From assembly GCF_000374005.1 (NCBI RefSeq), contig NZ_KB893146.1, positions 215,466 to 250,073 on the forward strand: a DNA stretch of 34,608 nt, read 5' to 3'. The notes beneath the pieces were generated by a model, which was not told the DNA's origin, did not search any database, and saw nothing but the letters and a program-made list of their open reading frames with translations. This DNA comes from Kiloniella laminariae DSM 19542 (lineage in GTDB: Bacteria > Pseudomonadota > Alphaproteobacteria > Kiloniellales > Kiloniellaceae). Below are positions 7,428-15,209 of this stretch, in pieces. Within the stretch, counting starts at the first letter, position 1. Each line of letters opens with the position of its first letter. Made by a program: the position numbers and the translations under genes.

Positions 7428-10400
7428 TGACCGAGAAATTCCGCACATCGCATGGAACCGGGGTCGACCGTTCCAGCGTGATCAATTTTACCTTTAATGG
7501 TAAGGCCTATCGAGGTGTCGCAGGCGATACCCTGGCATCTGCACTGGTTGCCAATGGTGTTCATCTTGTCGGCCGGAGCTTCAAAACGCACCGTCCGCGC
7601 GGGATACTGACCTGTGGTTCGGAAGAACCGAATGCCATCATCCAGCTGGAAACGGGTCCCCGCAGCGAACCAAACCTGCGCGCAACCCAGATCGAGCTTT
7701 ATGAGGGGTTGATCGCCAAATCAGTCAACTGCTGGCCGAGCGTCAACTTTGATGTTCTGGCAGTGAACGGCCTGGCGTCTCGTCTTTTTGTTGCCGGTTT
7801 CTATTACAAAACTTTTATGGACCCGAAATCCATGTGGATGACGGTTTATGAACCGATGATCCGCCGGATGGCCGGGCTCGGGGTTTTGCCACGGGAAAAA
7901 GATCCGGACACCTATGACCACATGAACGAGTTCTGTGAAGTCATGGTTATCGGTGCAGGGCCTGCTGGTCTGGCCGCCGCCCTTGCCGCCGGGAAAAGCG
8001 GTGCACGTGTCGTTCTCTGTGACGAGCAGGTGGAATTTGGTGGTTCCCTGCTCAACAGCAAGGAAATCATTGACGGTCGCCCGGCGCTTGAGTGGGTCGC
8101 TTCTGCTGTGGCTGAACTGGAAGCCATGGACAATGTCCGCCTGTTGAAACGGGCGAATGCCTTTGGCTATTACGACCATAACTACATTACCGTTCATGAA
8201 CGCCGGACCGACCACTTCGGCCCGGGGGCAAAGCCGGAACTGGCGCGTCACCGCGTCTGGCATTTCCGTGCCAAACAGGTTGTTCTGGCAACAGGATCTC
8301 ACGAACGTCCTCTGGTTTTTGCCGATAATGATCGCCCGGGTATTATGCTGGCGGCTTCCGGTCAGGCCTATGCCAACAGGTATGGGGCTTTGCCAGGCAA
8401 ACGGGGTGTTGTCTTCACCAACAACGACAGCGCCTACAGGGTTGCGATTGACCTTGTTGATGCAGGTATGGCCATTCCGATGGTGATTGATCTGCGTGAA
8501 GTTGCAGACGGCGAATTGCCAAACGTAGCGCGTCAGAAAGGGATCGAGGTTGTTACGGGCGCAGGTATCGTTGCCACAGAAGGACGCAAGCGCCTGAAGG
8601 CAATCGAGATTGCACAGATCTCTTCTGATGGCGAGAAAATCACCGGGGCCAAGCGTCGGATCGAGTGTGACACAATCCTGATGTCCGGTGGCTGGAACCC
8701 AGCTGTTCACCTGTTCTCCCAGTCGATCGGGAAATTGCGTTACGACGAGGAAAAAGCCTGCTTCCTGCCAAATATTTCTTCGCAGAAAGAACGGACTGTT
8801 GGTGCCTGTAAGGGAACCTTTGATCTGCAGTCTGCGCTGGAAGAGGGGATGGCTGCCGGGGCGCTTGCTGCTCAGGACAGTGGTTTTGGCAAAGGAAAAG
8901 CACCAGCTGCGCCGAAAGCAATTGTTGTCGTCGAAAAGCCGCTCAAAGCTATCTGGGTTGTGCCAACCGATCATCCGGTCGGGCAGGGACCTCGCAAACA
9001 CTTTGTCGATTACCAGCACGACGTCACAGCCGCAGATATCATGCTGGCAGCGCGCGAGGGCATGCACTCTGTCGAGCACATGAAACGCTTTACCACAACA
9101 GGTATGGCGACAGACCAGGGTAAACTCTCCAACGTCAATGGTCTGGCTATTCTCTCGGCCCAGCTGGGCAAGGCGATCCCGCAGGTTGGGACAACCACTT
9201 TCCGCCCTCCTTACACACCAGTGACCTTTGGGGCTCTGGCCGGACGGGGGATTAACGGCGATCTGGCTGACCCTGTCCGCCGGACACCTATGTACAGCTG
9301 GCATCTTGAACATGGGGCAACCTTTGAGCCAGTAGGTCAGTGGCAGCGTGCCTGGTATTACCCGAAAGCCGGGGAAGACATGCATGCAGCCGTGACCCGC
9401 GAGAGCAAGGCGTTGCGTGATGGGGTTGGTATTCTTGACGCTTCGACGCTTGGGAAAATCGACATTCAGGGCAAGGATGCTGCACAGTTCCTGAACATGA
9501 TCTACACCAATGCCTGGCTGAAGCTTCCGGTCGGTTCCTGTCGTTACGGCTTTATGCTCAAGGAAGACGGTATGGTCTTTGATGACGGTGTGACGTCAAG
9601 ACTGGGGGAAAATCACTTCCATATGACGACCACAACAGGCGGGGCTGCCGGAGTTCTCGACTGGCTCGAGGAATATCTGCAGACCGAGTGGCCCGATCTT
9701 GAAGTTTACTGTACTTCTGTGACGGAAGAATGGTCGACACTTTCAATCGGTGGCCCCAAAGCTCGCGAATTGTTGGAAGAACTGGCACCGGAGATGGATT
9801 TCTCCAACGAGGCGTTCCCCTTCATGACCTGGCGCGAAGGTGATGTTGCCGGGGTTCCGGCAAGGGTTTTCCGCATCTCCTTCACAGGGGATCTTTCCTA
9901 CGAGATCAACGTGCGCAATTGGCACGGGCTTCATATGTGGGAAAAATGTATGGAACTGGGCGCGAAGTATGACATCACCCCTTATGGCACCGAGACGATG
10001 CACGTCCTCCGTGCGGAAAAGGGCTTTGTCATTATCGGTCAGGATACCGACGGCACGCAGACACCGCAGGATCTGGGCATGGACTGGATTATTGCCAAAA
10101 GCAAAGCCGACTTTATCGGACGGCGTTCCTTCGTTCGCGAGGATACGAAACGCTCAGACCGCAAACAGCTTGTCGGCCTGATGACCGAAAACCCGAAAGA
10201 AGTCCTGGCAGAGGGTGCCCAGCTTACCTATGAGCGGGTGAACCCGACCCCGGCACCAATGGTCGGTCATGTGACTTCAGCTTACTGGAGCCCTAATCTG
10301 GATCACTCCATCGCCATGGCTATGGTCAAGGATGGTCATAACAGGATGGGACAATGGATCTACGCGCACGACCGTGGCAAGGTGACAAAAGTCAAGATTG

Positions 10401-10447
10401 TCAGCCCGGTTTTCTATGATCAGAAAGGGGAACGTCGTGATGGTTGA
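7427..10447 (+). CDS. soxA: Sarcosine oxidase, alpha subunit
   Basis: This is the large subunit, 1006 residues. The N-terminal ~95 residues resemble the Fer2_4-type domain found in these subunits; few cysteines are present (one in ILTCGSEEPNA), so no iron-sulfur cluster is predicted there. A dinucleotide-binding GAGPAG motif at about residues 176-181 fits the NAD site. The C-terminal ~390 residues are a GcvT/aminomethyltransferase-like folate-binding domain, which receives the imine one-carbon unit made by the beta subunit and passes it to THF. I chose the ATG at 7427 because it overlaps the soxD stop (TGATG); a GTG one codon earlier is also possible. The gene overlaps soxG by 8 bp. Length and domain order are normal for the family. 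Confidence 0.96.
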   Translation: MTEKFRTSHGTGVDRSSVINFTFNGKAYRGVAGDTLASALVANGVHLVGRSFKTHRPRGILTCGSEEPNAIIQLETGPRSEPNLRATQIELYEGLIAKSVNCWPSVNFDVLAVNGLASRLFVAGFYYKTFMDPKSMWMTVYEPMIRRMAGLGVLPREKDPDTYDHMNEFCEVMVIGAGPAGLAAALAAGKSGARVVLCDEQVEFGGSLLNSKEIIDGRPALEWVASAVAELEAMDNVRLLKRANAFGYYDHNYITVHERRTDHFGPGAKPELARHRVWHFRAKQVVLATGSHERPLVFADNDRPGIMLAASGQAYANRYGALPGKRGVVFTNNDSAYRVAIDLVDAGMAIPMVIDLREVADGELPNVARQKGIEVVTGAGIVATEGRKRLKAIEIAQISSDGEKITGAKRRIECDTILMSGGWNPAVHLFSQSIGKLRYDEEKACFLPNISSQKERTVGACKGTFDLQSALEEGMAAGALAAQDSGFGKGKAPAAPKAIVVVEKPLKAIWVVPTDHPVGQGPRKHFVDYQHDVTAADIMLAAREGMHSVEHMKRFTTTGMATDQGKLSNVNGLAILSAQLGKAIPQVGTTTFRPPYTPVTFGALAGRGINGDLADPVRRTPMYSWHLEHGATFEPVGQWQRAWYYPKAGEDMHAAVTRESKALRDGVGILDASTLGKIDIQGKDAAQFLNMIYTNAWLKLPVGSCRYGFMLKEDGMVFDDGVTSRLGENHFHMTTTTGGAAGVLDWLEEYLQTEWPDLEVYCTSVTEEWSTLSIGGPKARELLEELAPEMDFSNEAFPFMTWREGDVAGVPARVFRISFTGDLSYEINVRNWHGLHMWEKCMELGAKYDITPYGTETMHVLRAEKGFVIIGQDTDGTQTPQDLGMDWIIAKSKADFIGRRSFVREDTKRSDRKQLVGLMTENPKEVLAEGAQLTYERVNPTPAPMVGHVTSAYWSPNLDHSIAMAMVKDGHNRMGQWIYAHDRGKVTKVKIVSPVFYDQKGERRDG

Positions 10448-11039
10448 TAATTTCCGCCGCAGCATCATCGCTAACAAAGCAGAAGCGATGATCAACGGTT
10501 CAGTCACGGGCGACAACGGTGTTGTCCTGACAGAAATTCCATTTCTGGCCCAGGTTAATATTCGGGGCAATTGTGAAGACAAAAAGTTTGTTGCCGGGGT
10601 CAAGTCAGCTACTGGACTGGCTGTTCCCACCACACCAAACAGCTATGTCAGTAAAGGGGATCTAACCATTTTCTGGCTCAGCCCGGATGAATGGCAGGTT
10701 ATTGGTCCGGTAGATGCCCAGAACGATCTGGTTGCCAAACTGCGGGATGCCCTCTCTGGACAGCATGTGGCTGTTATCGATGTTTCCGGAAACCGGACGG
10801 CGCTGGAACTCAGTGGCGCCCAGGCCCGGAACGTGATGAAGAAGGGCTGTCGCCTGGATATGGACCCTCAGTCTTTTGCGCCGGGACAGGTTGTTCAGAC
10901 CCGCGTTGCCAAGGCGCCGGTTATTCTGCAGATGGTTGATGACAAACCTGTGTTCCGCATGTTTGTCCGTCCCTCGTTTGCGGAATATCTGGTGGACTGG
11001 CTGCTGGATGCAATGAGCGAGTATCGTTACTCTGCTTAA
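10440..11039 (+). CDS. soxG: Sarcosine oxidase, gamma subunit
   Basis: This is the 199-residue gamma subunit, related in fold to part of the GcvT/YgfZ family. It completes the alpha-beta-gamma-delta tetramer. Family-like segments include FLAQVNIRG, IFWLSPDEWQVIGP (seen as LTIFWLSPDEW) and VIDVSGNRTALELSGAQARNVM, described here in parts. The ATG at 10440 lies inside the last codons of soxA (8-bp overlap), with AAAGGGGA ahead of it. An upstream in-frame ATG at 10398 would run 14 codons deeper into soxA and is less likely. It is the last gene of the operon, followed 26 bp later by a strong palindrome. Confidence 0.94.
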   Translation: MVDNFRRSIIANKAEAMINGSVTGDNGVVLTEIPFLAQVNIRGNCEDKKFVAGVKSATGLAVPTTPNSYVSKGDLTIFWLSPDEWQVIGPVDAQNDLVAKLRDALSGQHVAVIDVSGNRTALELSGAQARNVMKKGCRLDMDPQSFAPGQVVQTRVAKAPVILQMVDDKPVFRMFVRPSFAEYLVDWLLDAMSEYRYSA

Positions 11040-11064
11040 GAGCCATTTGTACCAAGTTAAATAA

Positions 11065-11100
11065 CCAAAGGGCCCGTAACAGCTGTTACGGGCCCTTTGG
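11065..11100. terminator. Bidirectional terminator, 36-bp perfect palindrome
   Basis: Bases 11065-11082 are the exact reverse complement of 11083-11100, centred on CAGCTG, with a GC-rich GGGCCCG core and AAAG/CTTT ends. It sits between the convergent soxG (+) and histidine kinase (-) genes. The T-tract is short (TTT then GGTGTT), so termination efficiency is uncertain. Confidence 0.75.
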
Positions 11101-11139
11101 TGTTATCGTCGATAACAGATCTAACCGGATCGTAAGGCA

Positions 11140-13020
11140 TCAGACCCGGGTCAAGGCAGACTTGCCTTCACGAATAGGATTGCCCTCGTTCTTGATAACG
11201 CGGTTGGCCGGGAAGGTTATCGTTGCTGTTGTTCCCTTGTTGATTTTGCTCTCCAGTTTCAGGGTGCCACCATGCTGCTCCATCAGGGATTTAACCAGCG
11301 GGAGGCCCAGGCCAGTCCCTTCAAAGGCTCGGGTCATAGGGGTGTCCGCCCGGATAAACGGCTCCAGAATGCGTTCAAGTTCATGTGAGGGGATGCCGAT
11401 CCCGGTATCCTTGACCGCAATGGAAAGACTGCCGTCAGAGTTTTCTTCTGCAGAAAGCACGACCTCGCCACCTTGAGGAGTGAACTTGACCGCGTTGGAA
11501 AGCAGGTTGAGCAGGATCTGTTTAACCGCCCTGAGATCTGCTCTTACATAAGGCAGGTCCAAGGTCATATTCAGGGTGACAGGGACATGATCTGAAGAGG
11601 ACTGGCCGACAACCAGTTTGTGGGCGGCACGGGCCGTTTGCGTCAGATCAACAGTCTCGTCATGTAATTCAAAAGCTCCGGCCTCGATCTTGGAAAGATC
11701 CAGAATGTCATTGATCAGATCCAGCAAATGGGTTCCTGAAGAATGGATGTCCTGGCAATAGGATTTGTAGTGTTGTGAACCAAGCGGGCCCATCAGTTCA
11801 CTCTTCATGATCTCGGAGAAACCAAGAATTGCGTTGAGCGGGGTACGCAGTTCATGGCTCATATTGGCAAGGAACTGTGATTTTGCTGTATTGGCCTGAT
11901 CGGCAATTTCCTTGGCGCGGCGGATTTCCCGTTCCTGGTTTTTCAAAGGCGTGATGTCGGTTGCAAGCACCACGATCTCGCGGGCAGGGGTTTGCCGATG
12001 ATTGTATTGCAGCCAGGTCCCGTTGCTCAGGTGCAGGATCATTCGTTCCTGCAGGGATTTGTGACTGTTATAGGTTTCCCGGATGAACTCTTCCTCGTGC
12101 CCTTCTGTACCGACAAAATCACCCGCGTAAACCAGTTCGCGGATGATGTCTTCGAAGCGCGAACCGAGGGTAATGATCCGGGCCCGTTTGGCCGAAATGT
12201 TTCTGTAGTTGCTGTTACAGAGAACCAGTTTGTCGTCCTGGTCATAAAGGGCAAAACCCTCTGACATGGTTTCGATCGCCTGGGTGAGCTGGGCTTCGGA
12301 ACGTTTGGCCCTGAGTTCACTGGCCTTTACAGCGGCTTCATAGGCGGATTGTTTCTGGAGCAGATCATTATAGGCTGTGACCACGGCACCGAGTTCATCG
12401 TTTGACGTCCAGTTAACCGCAGCGCGATTCTTGTGTTGTTTTTCAGTCTGAATTGATTCCAGCAAGAGCTTGAGCGGGACCCCGATATAGGAATTGGCGC
12501 CAAGAAAAGTAAGAGCTGAGAGGACCAGGATGGTGACAACCATCACGAGCCCATCAAAGATCAGCCGTTCTCTGATTTCTGCCGAGATCAGCGCGTCATG
12601 AAAACTGACCTTGACGGATCCAATGGTTTCCAGACGATCAAACGAATTGTGTTTTATTGCCGTTTCACGGGTTAAGGCGGCCTCTATCGTCGTTGACGTT
12701 TCACTGGTCAGTTCAGCCAAAACCAGACCGTCTGTATCGTAAACCTGTGCGGAGTGGAATTCCGGATTTCGGGAAAGAGCCAGCAAAATTGCCTGAATGG
12801 AATCAAGGTCATAGTTCCATACGGGGGTCGACAGGGCTGTTCCCTGTATATCAACCATCTTTTCCAGACGGGTTCCCAGTTCGGAATTCAGTTTGTGAAT
12901 ATTCCGGCTTTCGAGAACGGTAAAAAGCAGCAACAGACTGATGCTGATCAAAGGAATGTATATCGACAGCAGCTTGCCGCAGATGGAGTTGCGTATATTT
13001 AAAATCACTCCGAGACCCAC
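11140..13020 (-). CDS. Membrane sensor histidine kinase with PAS domain
   Basis: This is a 626-residue sensor kinase that should autophosphorylate on histidine and pass phosphate to an unlinked response regulator. TM1 is at about 17-36. A periplasmic sensor of about 115 residues contains LSTPVWNYDLDS. TM2 is at about 156-176, followed by a HAMP-like linker, a PAS_7-like domain (MSEGFALYDQDDKLVLCN, about 252-360), and a coiled stretch. HisKA follows with phospho-acceptor His389 in the SHELRTPLNA H-box. HATPase_c has an N-box (LLSNAVKF), G1 (DTGIGIP), F (LEPF) and G2 (GTGLGLP). There is no receiver domain and no neighbouring regulator gene. The start is a GTG at 13020 with GAGAGG very close; a second in-frame GTG at 13008 is an alternative. 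Its N-terminal half is paralogous to the kinase at 33566. Confidence 0.93.
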   Translation of the reverse strand: MGLGVILNIRNSICGKLLSIYIPLISISLLLLFTVLESRNIHKLNSELGTRLEKMVDIQGTALSTPVWNYDLDSIQAILLALSRNPEFHSAQVYDTDGLVLAELTSETSTTIEAALTRETAIKHNSFDRLETIGSVKVSFHDALISAEIRERLIFDGLVMVVTILVLSALTFLGANSYIGVPLKLLLESIQTEKQHKNRAAVNWTSNDELGAVVTAYNDLLQKQSAYEAAVKASELRAKRSEAQLTQAIETMSEGFALYDQDDKLVLCNSNYRNISAKRARIITLGSRFEDIIRELVYAGDFVGTEGHEEEFIRETYNSHKSLQERMILHLSNGTWLQYNHRQTPAREIVVLATDITPLKNQEREIRRAKEIADQANTAKSQFLANMSHELRTPLNAILGFSEIMKSELMGPLGSQHYKSYCQDIHSSGTHLLDLINDILDLSKIEAGAFELHDETVDLTQTARAAHKLVVGQSSSDHVPVTLNMTLDLPYVRADLRAVKQILLNLLSNAVKFTPQGGEVVLSAEENSDGSLSIAVKDTGIGIPSHELERILEPFIRADTPMTRAFEGTGLGLPLVKSLMEQHGGTLKLESKINKGTTATITFPANRVIKNEGNPIREGKSALTRV

Positions 13021-13392
13021 ACCCTCTCGATCAAAGATTTTCTCTATTGCTCCTGCGAGCGGATTTATTCGCCTGGTTCAGACGCTGAAGATAACACTAT
13101 CCCCTTAAATAAAGGTGAATAGCACCCCGGCAGAAGCCAGAGCAATATAGAGCATAGATTGTAAAGCCGATGTCTATCAACCTTCAGATAGCGTAATCAC
13201 TGAAATTATCGCTTCCTGCGCGTTTTTGTGCTCTTTTACTCTGGTTGGTTGCTGATACCTGGATAATGGTAATTGGTTGAGGCAGGCAATCGAAAAATAA
13301 ATGCCGATTTATCAAATTTTGGACGTTGGTTAATCTGGCGTTAAGGGCATGGTTGTTATCACTTTAGTCCTGACCAACGGGAGCTATAGATT
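13021..13392. other. Divergent intergenic region, kinase versus chemotaxis-tip gene
   Basis: This 372-bp region has no coding sequence that I can support and is relatively AT-rich. It must contain the promoters for both divergent genes. The only recognisable site is the TTAA-N7-TTAA box near its right end, listed separately. A GGGAG ribosome site for the right-hand gene is at 13379-13383. Confidence 0.6.
13330..13344 (+). promoter_or_regulatory. CtrA-like binding box (TTAA-N7-TTAA)
   Basis: TTAA at 13330-13333 and TTAA at 13341-13344 are separated by exactly 7 bases (TCTGGCG), matching the full CtrA consensus TTAA-N7-TTAA of alphaproteobacteria. It lies 48 bp upstream of the chemotaxis-tip gene start. 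CtrA governs motility and chemotaxis genes in many Rhodospirillales, which fits the gene it precedes. This is a consensus match only, and such a match can arise by chance in AT-rich DNA. Confidence 0.5.
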
Positions 13393-13755
13393 ATGAATTC
13401 TAACACCAGTGTTTTCGAGAAGAGTATTACCAAGATTTTTGAAGAAATTGCCCAGCTTGGTATCGAAATCGAGAAGGTCGGTCAGGTTGCCCAGCAGATT
13501 GATGCCATTGCGCGTCAGACAAACTTGCTCGCCCTTAACGCCACAATCGAAGCCGCTCGGGCAGGAGATGCTGGTAAGGGGTTTGCTGTCGTGGCTGGAG
13601 AAGTCAAGCAACTTGCCGGGCAAACCAGTCAGGCAACGACTGAAATCGGGGCTATCGTCCAGTCCCTTTCTTCGCATGTTGATCAACTCAAGGTTATCAG
13701 TAACGAAGCCAAGACCAATATAGATTCCCAGAATGCAGCTGAACAGGCGGGTTGA
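13393..13755 (+). CDS. Minimal stand-alone methyl-accepting chemotaxis signalling-tip protein
   Basis: This is a 120-residue protein consisting almost only of the hairpin tip of an MCP cytoplasmic domain. The highly conserved core [20 protein letters not shown] plus [15 protein letters not shown] covers about residues 38-75; this region binds CheA and CheW in full receptors. There is no signal peptide, membrane helix, HAMP or sensory domain, and the flanking helices are too short to include normal methylation bundles. The start is secure: an in-frame TAG at 13387-13389 lies just upstream, and GGGAG is at 13379-13383. The stop is followed by unrelated sequence, and I saw no continuation of the receptor in another frame. 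It could be a soluble CheA/CheW partner, a component of a non-canonical array, or a relic of a longer receptor. Confidence 0.85.
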   Translation: MNSNTSVFEKSITKIFEEIAQLGIEIEKVGQVAQQIDAIARQTNLLALNATIEAARAGDAGKGFAVVAGEVKQLAGQTSQATTEIGAIVQSLSSHVDQLKVISNEAKTNIDSQNAAEQAG

Positions 13756-13853
13756 CGGGGGGAGCCTATAACCTGCTTTCTTTGGCAGATACCGGGGCAA
13801 ACACTTGTTTTCCAGTTAGGCATTGCATCCGGGCAAAATTCTTGAAACAGTGA

Positions 13854-13874
13854 CGCCCGCCCGTTTGGCGGGCG
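13854..13874 (+). terminator. GC-rich hairpin between chemotaxis-tip and EamA genes
   Basis: The stem CGCCCGCC (13854-13861) pairs with GGCGGGCG (13867-13874) around a 5-base loop. No T-run follows. It may end or attenuate the upstream transcript or sit in the leader of the exporter gene, 31 bp before its ATG. Confidence 0.4.
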
Positions 13875-13905
13875 ATGCCACAACTTTCTGGACTGTTCTC
13901 AAGAG

Positions 13906-14835
13906 ATGTCGCCACAAAAACCTGGATTGCGTCAATACCTGTTACTGCTTCTATTGGGGGCGATTTGGGGGAGTTCTTTTCTCTTTATCAAAATCTCTCT
14001 TGAAAGCATCACCCCGGTTACGCTGACAGCTTTTCGTCTGCTCCTGGCCTTTTTGGTGATGATCACCTTTGTTTTTGCTTTGGGAAAAAAGTTTCCGACA
14101 GGATTTCATATCTGGCGAAAATACGCTGTCGTTGCAATCTCGGGTAATATCCTGCCCTTTATTCTGATTTCCTGGGGGGAATTACATATAGAATCCGGTC
14201 TTGCGGCTATTTTGATGGCGATAATTCCACTTTCTACATTGGTTGTTGCTCACTTTTGGACGGATGATGAAAAACTGTCCCTGCCGAAGCTTGCTGGAAC
14301 CTCTATCGGGTTCGCGGGAGTGGTTTTGCTGGTGGGACCGGAAGCCTTGCGCGGGTTGGGCGATTCTGTTCTGGGACAGTTGGCTGTTGCAGTGGCTTCC
14401 TTCAGTTATGGTATTACCTCTGTCTATGCCCGCAAGAGTGGTTTGACGAAACAGGATCCGATGGTGAACGGTGCCTCAATTCTTTTGTTGGCTTCTTTGA
14501 TGGCGATACCGCTGGCCTTTGCGATTGAAACCCCGCTTCAGTTGGAACCGTCTGGGCGCAGTCTTCTCGCGTTACTGGCTCTTGCCGTGCTTTCGACAGC
14601 GATTGCCTATACGATTCTTTATTATCTTCTGTCGACTGCCGGGGCGACCTATACTGCCCTGAACAACTATATCGTCCCTGTGGCAGGAATGTTGTGGGGA
14701 TATCTGTTTTTGTCAGAGCGGTATGATGCCGAAGCCTTTACTGCTTTACTGGTTATCTTTATCGGCATTGTTGTTTCGCAATTTGGCCGAAGACAAAAAA
14801 AACAGGAAGCCAGACCATGTCCGGAGGCTGTGTGA
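13906..14835 (+). CDS. DMT-superfamily (EamA) transporter
   Basis: This is a 309-residue inner-membrane protein with about ten predicted helices arranged as two EamA repeats. The N-terminal repeat shows the typical GAIWGSSFLFIK start, and the second begins near GQLAVAVASFSYGITSVYARK. Family members are exporters of metabolites, amino acids or drugs; the substrate cannot be read from sequence. The start ATG has only a weak AAGAG ahead of it. Its stop overlaps the ATG of the following lipoprotein gene (TGATG), so the two are translationally coupled. The short C-terminal tail (RRQKKQEARPCPEAV) is cytoplasmic and basic. Confidence 0.92.
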   Translation: MSPQKPGLRQYLLLLLLGAIWGSSFLFIKISLESITPVTLTAFRLLLAFLVMITFVFALGKKFPTGFHIWRKYAVVAISGNILPFILISWGELHIESGLAAILMAIIPLSTLVVAHFWTDDEKLSLPKLAGTSIGFAGVVLLVGPEALRGLGDSVLGQLAVAVASFSYGITSVYARKSGLTKQDPMVNGASILLLASLMAIPLAFAIETPLQLEPSGRSLLALLALAVLSTAIAYTILYYLLSTAGATYTALNNYIVPVAGMLWGYLFLSERYDAEAFTALLVIFIGIVVSQFGRRQKKQEARPCPEAV

Positions 14836-15209
14836 TGTTCAAAAGTCTTCTTTTTTCTGTTCGCCTGAAAACGGTCTTGTTTGCGGGGGGCGCTCTGCTT
14901 TTGGTCAGTGCCTGTGCAAATGAGCCAATCCAGGTGGAGGCTTCAAGGAAAGTTCAGGCTGCCGTTGGTCAAAGCCTTCAGACCTATGGAAAAAATGAAT
15001 ACAGTCCCTGGGGGTTTGGTGTCTGTTATGGCAGTCAGCTTAACACGCCGCAGGAGGTCTTGGAGTTCGCGCAGGAAATCTGCGGGACTGGTCGTCTGGA
15101 ACCACGTGCAGAAGATTTGCTCTGGAATGGCTGTCCCATGTTTCAGGGGGCCAAGGTTTCTTTTGTCTGTTACCCCAAAGGGCCCAAACGTTCCTCTGTT
15201 GGTAGCTGA
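14835..15209 (+). CDS. Small predicted lipoprotein, unknown function
   Basis: This is a 124-residue protein that I do not recognise. It starts at the ATG overlapping the previous stop, with GGAGG at 14823-14827 giving ideal spacing; an upstream ATG at 14817 would bury the ribosome site inside the gene. The N-terminus is a lipoprotein signal: basic start, hydrophobic stretch, then lipobox VSAC with acylated Cys27. The mature part (~98 residues) has four further cysteines (FGVCYG, QEICGT, NGCPMF, FVCYPK) that could form two disulfides in the periplasm. Coupling to the EamA exporter gene suggests co-expression. The last 40 bp overlap the 3' end of queG on the other strand. Confidence 0.82.
   Translation: MFKSLLFSVRLKTVLFAGGALLLVSACANEPIQVEASRKVQAAVGQSLQTYGKNEYSPWGFGVCYGSQLNTPQEVLEFAQEICGTGRLEPRAEDLLWNGCPMFQGAKVSFVCYPKGPKRSSVGS

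Noticed and set aside
7721-9385. 554-codon open frame on the minus strand opposite soxA
   Set aside because: It is antisense to a highly conserved coding region, has no recognisable domain, and has the low-complexity Cys/His/Arg-rich composition typical of shadow frames.
13393-13905. Frameshifted longer chemotaxis receptor
   Set aside because: I read all frames after the stop at 13755 and before the ATG; no receptor-like helices continue, and an in-frame stop lies immediately upstream.
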